A DNA stretch of 64,000 nucleotides. Source: Spongiactinospora sp. TRM90649 (GTDB lineage Bacteria; Actinomycetota; Actinomycetes; Streptosporangiales; Streptosporangiaceae). Shown piece by piece: positions 60,796 through 64,000 of this stretch. Position numbers and translations under genes: made by a program. How positions within the stretch are numbered: the first letter of the stretch is position 1; the number at the start of each line of letters is the position of its first letter. The stretch is from positions 1 to 64,000 of the forward strand of contig NZ_JARLTC010000045.1 of the NCBI RefSeq assembly GCF_029382225.1, in the 5' to 3' direction. A model generated the notes under the pieces. It made no database searches and was not told the DNA's origin. It saw nothing but the letters and a program-made list of their open reading frames with translations.

Positions 60796-61608
60796 GTGAC
60801 CAGGATCACCGCTGGGCGGCGGCATCCCCTCGCGAGATACGCCGTCCTGCTTTTCGCTCTGGCGTTGCTCGGCGTGGCATACGCCCTCTTCTCACCGAAG
60901 AGTCAGAGCGCCGACGCGGCGATCGCGTCGGGCAAGGTCGACGATGTCAAGGCCGGCGAGGAACTCTTCCAGGCCCACTGCATGAGCTGCCACGGGCCGC
61001 AGGCCCGGGGCACCGCCGACGGCCCGACGCTGGTCGGCGTCGGCGCCGCGTCGGTCGACTTCCAGATGAGCAGCGGGCGCATGCCGCTCGCGCAGCAGGG
61101 CTCCCAGGCGCCGCGCAAGCCGCTGGCCGCCTGGGTCACCCAGGAGAAGATCGACAACATCGCGGCCTACGTGCAGTCCCTCGGCGGCGGTCCCACCGTG
61201 CCCAGCAAGGAGCAGGTGGACCCGGCCAAGGGCAACGCGGCCAAGGGCGGCGAGCTCTTCCGCGCCAACTGCATCAGCTGTCACAACTGGGTAGGCGCCG
61301 GCGGCGCGCTCACGGCGGGCAAGTACGCGCCCAACCTGAACAGCTCCTCGCCCGCCCAGATCTACGAGGCGATGCTCACCGGCCCGCAGGCGATGCCGGT
61401 CTTCAACGACTCCACGATCACCCCCGAGCAGAAGCGCGACATGATCGCCTACATCGTGTCCGTCCGCGAGCAGACCGACCCGGGCGGCTTCGGTCTCGGC
61501 CGCATCGGCCCCGTGACCGAGGGCCTGGTGGCGTGGATCGTGGGAATCGGCGGCATCGTTCTCGCAGCCATCTGGATCACCGCGAAGAGGCGACAGGCCA
61601 ATGACTGA
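60796..61608 (+). CDS. qcrC: Ubiquinol-cytochrome c reductase diheme cytochrome c subunit
   Basis: The 270-residue protein starts at GTG 60796. It has an N-terminal helix anchor (R-Y-A-V-L-L-F-A-L-A-L-L-G-V-A-Y-A), two heme-binding motifs, A-H-C-M-S-C-H-G-P near residue 60 and A-N-C-I-S-C-H-N-W near 160, and a C-terminal membrane helix. The diheme subunit passes electrons from the bc1 complex to cytochrome aa3 without soluble cytochrome c. It overlaps qcrA by 8 bp. Confidence 0.95.
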   Translation: MTRITAGRRHPLARYAVLLFALALLGVAYALFSPKSQSADAAIASGKVDDVKAGEELFQAHCMSCHGPQARGTADGPTLVGVGAASVDFQMSSGRMPLAQQGSQAPRKPLAAWVTQEKIDNIAAYVQSLGGGPTVPSKEQVDPAKGNAAKGGELFRANCISCHNWVGAGGALTAGKYAPNLNSSSPAQIYEAMLTGPQAMPVFNDSTITPEQKRDMIAYIVSVREQTDPGGFGLGRIGPVTEGLVAWIVGIGGIVLAAIWITAKRRQAND

Positions 61609-62698
61609 CCACAACCCTGAGATCGAACGGCCGGAAGAGCGCGTGCCCAGGCGCGTGATCGGCACGCCTCCCCCTGGAGCCGCGCAGTCGCTGCTCGGCG
61701 AGGAGGAGGCGCACCACGAGGTCAAGGTCCCCGGCGTCAAGCCGCAGGACCCCAGGACGGCGAAGAAGGGCGAGCGCATCGCCGCCCTGTGCTTCACCAT
61801 CACCTTCCTGGCGGGCATCGCCTTCATCGCGTCCTACGTGATCTTCCAGGTCGGCGACATCGACAGCACCTGGGCCTCCAACCTGGCGCTCGGGGCCAGC
61901 CTGACGATCGCCCTGCTCGGTCTCGCGGTCGGCATGGTGGTCTGGGCGCGGATGGTCCTGCCGAAGTACAACATGGTCCAGGAGCGCCACCCGATGGCCT
62001 CCGACCCGCAGGTGCGGGAGGAGGTCGGCACGACCTTCATGAAGGGCGCGGACGAGAGCGGCTTCGTCAAGCACAAGCTGCTCCGCCGTACGCTCCTGGC
62101 CGCCGCCGCCCCGCTGGGCCTGGCCCCGCTGGTGCTGCTCAAGGACCTCGGCCCGCTGCCGGAGACCAAGCTGCGGCACACCGTGTGGAACCCGAACCAG
62201 CACGGCGGCAAGAAGCTGCGGCTCATGGTCGAGGGCACCGGCCAGCCGATCCGGGCGACCGACTTCAACACCCCCGGCGGCCTGCTGTCGGTGGTCCCCG
62301 AAGGGTACGAGCACGACCTGACCGTGCTGGCCAAGGCCACGGTGATCCTGATCAACCTGCGGCCCGAGGAGATCAAGTCCGGGACCAACAAGAACTGGAC
62401 CCACAACGGGATCGTGGCCTACTCGAAGATCTGCACGCACGTCGGCTGCCCGGCGGCGCTGTACGAGCAGAACACGCACCACATCCTCTGCCCGTGCCAC
62501 CAGTCCACCTTCGACGCCACCGACGGCGCCAAGGTCATCTTCGGCCCGGCCGCCCGTCCGCTGCCCCAGTTGCCCATCGACGTCGACGCTGAGGGCTACC
62601 TCATCGCCACGGGTGACTTCCCAGTGCCGGTCGGTCCGAGCTTCTGGGAGCGCGGCGACGCCGAAGCCGAGTACCGGGAGCAAGGGAAGCAGACATGA
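61601..62698 (+). CDS. qcrA: Rieske iron-sulfur subunit
   Basis: The 365-residue protein has an acidic/basic N-terminal extension, three predicted N-terminal membrane helices (residues ~65-185, the actinobacterial type) and a C-terminal Rieske domain. The cluster motifs are I-C-T-H-V-G-C-P near residue 278 and L-C-P-C-H-Q-S near 297 (Cys and His ligands). It transfers electrons from menaquinol to the diheme subunit. It overlaps qcrC (8 bp) and qcrB (4 bp). Confidence 0.95.
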   Translation: MTDHNPEIERPEERVPRRVIGTPPPGAAQSLLGEEEAHHEVKVPGVKPQDPRTAKKGERIAALCFTITFLAGIAFIASYVIFQVGDIDSTWASNLALGASLTIALLGLAVGMVVWARMVLPKYNMVQERHPMASDPQVREEVGTTFMKGADESGFVKHKLLRRTLLAAAAPLGLAPLVLLKDLGPLPETKLRHTVWNPNQHGGKKLRLMVEGTGQPIRATDFNTPGGLLSVVPEGYEHDLTVLAKATVILINLRPEEIKSGTNKNWTHNGIVAYSKICTHVGCPAALYEQNTHHILCPCHQSTFDATDGAKVIFGPAARPLPQLPIDVDAEGYLIATGDFPVPVGPSFWERGDAEAEYREQGKQT

Positions 62699-64000
62699 GC
62701 ACCGCAGTCGAACCTGGACGGCGGCCCCAGACGGAAGAGGTGCCGAAGGCTCTCACCGGGCCGAGCAGCTACCTCGACGACCGCCTGGGCGCCGGCAACT
62801 TCATCCGGCGCAACATGCGCAAGGTCTTCCCCGACCACTGGTCGTTCATGCTCGGGGAGATCGCGCTCTACTCCTTCATCATCCTCCTGCTCACCGGCAC
62901 GTTCCTGACCTTCTGGTTCAAGCCGAGCATGGGTCACGTCATCTACGAGGGCTCCTACGAGCCCCTGCGCGGCGTGATGATGTCCGAGGCGTACGCCTCG
63001 GCGCTGAACATCAGCTTCGACGTCCGCGGCGGTCTGCTCATGCGGCAGATCCACCACTGGGCGGCGCTGCTGTTCGTGGCCGGGATGATGGTCCACATGC
63101 TCCGGGTGTTCTTCACCGGCGCGTACCGCAAGCCGCGTGAGCTGAACTGGATCATCGGTGTCCTGCTCCTGTCGCTGGCGCTGGTCGAGGGCCTGACCGG
63201 CTACTCGCTGCCGGACGACCTGCTCTCCGGCGCGGGCCTGCGGATCACCCAGGGCGTGGCGATCTCGCTGCCGCTGGTCGGCACGTACGTCTCGTTCTTC
63301 CTGTTCGGCGGGGAGTATCCGGGCGAGGACGTCATCTCCCGGTTCTACACGCTGCACGTGCTGCTCATTCCGGGCATCCTGGTCGCGCTGGTCACCGCGC
63401 ACATGGTGCTCATGTGGGTGCAGAAGCACACGCAGATGCCCGGCAAGGGCCGTACCAACACGAACGTGGTGGGCAGCCCCTTCTACCCGGCGTTCATGAT
63501 CAAGACCGGTGCGTTCTTCCTCTTCCTGTTCGCGATTCTCGCTGGACTGGGCACCTTTGCGCAGATCAACCCGATCTGGGCGTTCGGTCCCTACACACCG
63601 GCGGACATCTCGGCGGGATCGCAGCCCGACTTCTACATGGGCTTCCTGGAAGGCTCGCTGCGAATCATGCCCGCCTGGGAGATCAACATCCTGGGCTACA
63701 CGCTCCCGATGAGCGTGATCATCCCGGCGTTGCTGCCCCTGGGGGTGGTGATGACGGGACTCGCGCTCTACCCGTTCATCGAACAGTGGGTCACCGGAGA
63801 CCGTCGCGAGCACCACGTCGCCGACCGTCCCCGCAACAACCCGCACCGCACCTCGATCGGCATGGCCGCCATCACGTTCTACGGCGTACTGTGGCTGCTC
63901 GGCGCGAACGACGAGATCTCGGCCTTCTTCCACCTGTCGCTCTTCGCGATCACCAGGTTCGGCCAGGTCGCCGTCATCCTCGGGCCGATCATCGCCTACA
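62695..64000 (+). CDS. qcrB: Cytochrome b subunit (3' end outside window)
   Basis: The ATG at 62695 overlaps the qcrA stop. The frame stays open to the window end (435 codons visible). Cytochrome b features: heme-ligand histidines in Q-I-H-H-W-A-A-L-L-F-V and H-V-L-L-I-P-G-I-L-V-A-L-V-T-A-H, the Qo-site region F-A-Q-I-N-P-I-W, and about eight hydrophobic helices. It carries the two b hemes and the menaquinol sites of the bc1 complex. The gene continues past 64000. Confidence 0.95.
   Translation, partial: MSTAVEPGRRPQTEEVPKALTGPSSYLDDRLGAGNFIRRNMRKVFPDHWSFMLGEIALYSFIILLLTGTFLTFWFKPSMGHVIYEGSYEPLRGVMMSEAYASALNISFDVRGGLLMRQIHHWAALLFVAGMMVHMLRVFFTGAYRKPRELNWIIGVLLLSLALVEGLTGYSLPDDLLSGAGLRITQGVAISLPLVGTYVSFFLFGGEYPGEDVISRFYTLHVLLIPGILVALVTAHMVLMWVQKHTQMPGKGRTNTNVVGSPFYPAFMIKTGAFFLFLFAILAGLGTFAQINPIWAFGPYTPADISAGSQPDFYMGFLEGSLRIMPAWEINILGYTLPMSVIIPALLPLGVVMTGLALYPFIEQWVTGDRREHHVADRPRNNPHRTSIGMAAITFYGVLWLLGANDEISAFFHLSLFAITRFGQVAVILGPIIAY

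Overview
The window is GC-rich throughout. It has actinobacterial gene content and actinobacterial signals: GTG starts, GGAGG-type ribosome binding sites, an AfsR/SARP regulator, a VIT/VWA protein next to MerR, and a qcrCAB/ctaE respiratory cluster. The style suggests a filamentous actinomycete of the Streptosporangiaceae or Streptomycetaceae type. That placement is inference; no rRNA gene is present.

The window has two halves. Positions 1 to about 20,500 form an accessory, decaying region. It contains a frameshifted IS5-type element (4574-5506), the 3' end of an IS256-type transposase (9886-10032), a broken tyrosine recombinase (18834-19392), a broken IS701-type transposase (19960-20453), and truncated merR, YCII and parA genes. 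A pentapeptide gene and a 1,040-codon SARP regulator each carry one apparent single-base indel. Three related secreted-protein genes lie here: one cut by the window edge, one intact (5928) and one reduced to a fragment trapped between mobile-element remnants. Intact genes in this half are a membrane-anchored NB-ARC/TPR protein whose TPR array repeats almost perfectly at DNA level, an MFS exporter with its divergent TetR repressor and twin palindromic operators, a GNAT/TetR pair, and a two-gene candidate RiPP locus. The RiPP locus pairs a 55-residue peptide (11890-12057, minus strand) with a HExxH-motif peptide-modification enzyme (10251-11831). It is the best candidate for an undescribed system.

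Positions about 20,500-31,400 hold a mix of intact genes: a PhoX-type protein, Dps, a leaderless MerR regulator overlapping a VIT/VWA gene, a TrmB/LuxR regulator, a PlsC acyltransferase, an alpha/beta hydrolase and secreted or nuclease-fold proteins. Positions about 31,500-64,000 are conserved chromosomal backbone: ROK glucokinase, a DUF5304-like protein, an ArsA-type ATPase, an SRPBCC protein, a metallophosphoesterase, FadD15-like acyl-CoA synthetase, a TIR protein, a PimB-like mannosyltransferase, an M48 peptidase, two NlpC/P60 hydrolases, a NYN-domain protein, a two-component system, two PH-domain proteins, an ABC exporter, a DEDDh/GIY-YIG nuclease, an AsnC-type protein, trpD and the ctaE-qcrC-qcrA-qcrB operon (qcrB is cut by the window end). 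From memory, this order resembles M. tuberculosis Rv2182c-Rv2196.

The genes of this half suggest envelope building (PlsC, FadD, PimB, NlpC/P60, M48) and aerobic respiration (cytochrome bc1-aa3). The NlpC/P60 gene at 40732 has an elaborate upstream region: a perfect CRP-type site, a predicted promoter, an intrinsic terminator and a c-di-AMP (ydaO-type) riboswitch. Starts given here were chosen by ribosome binding site and family homology, and often lie inside the longest open frame.
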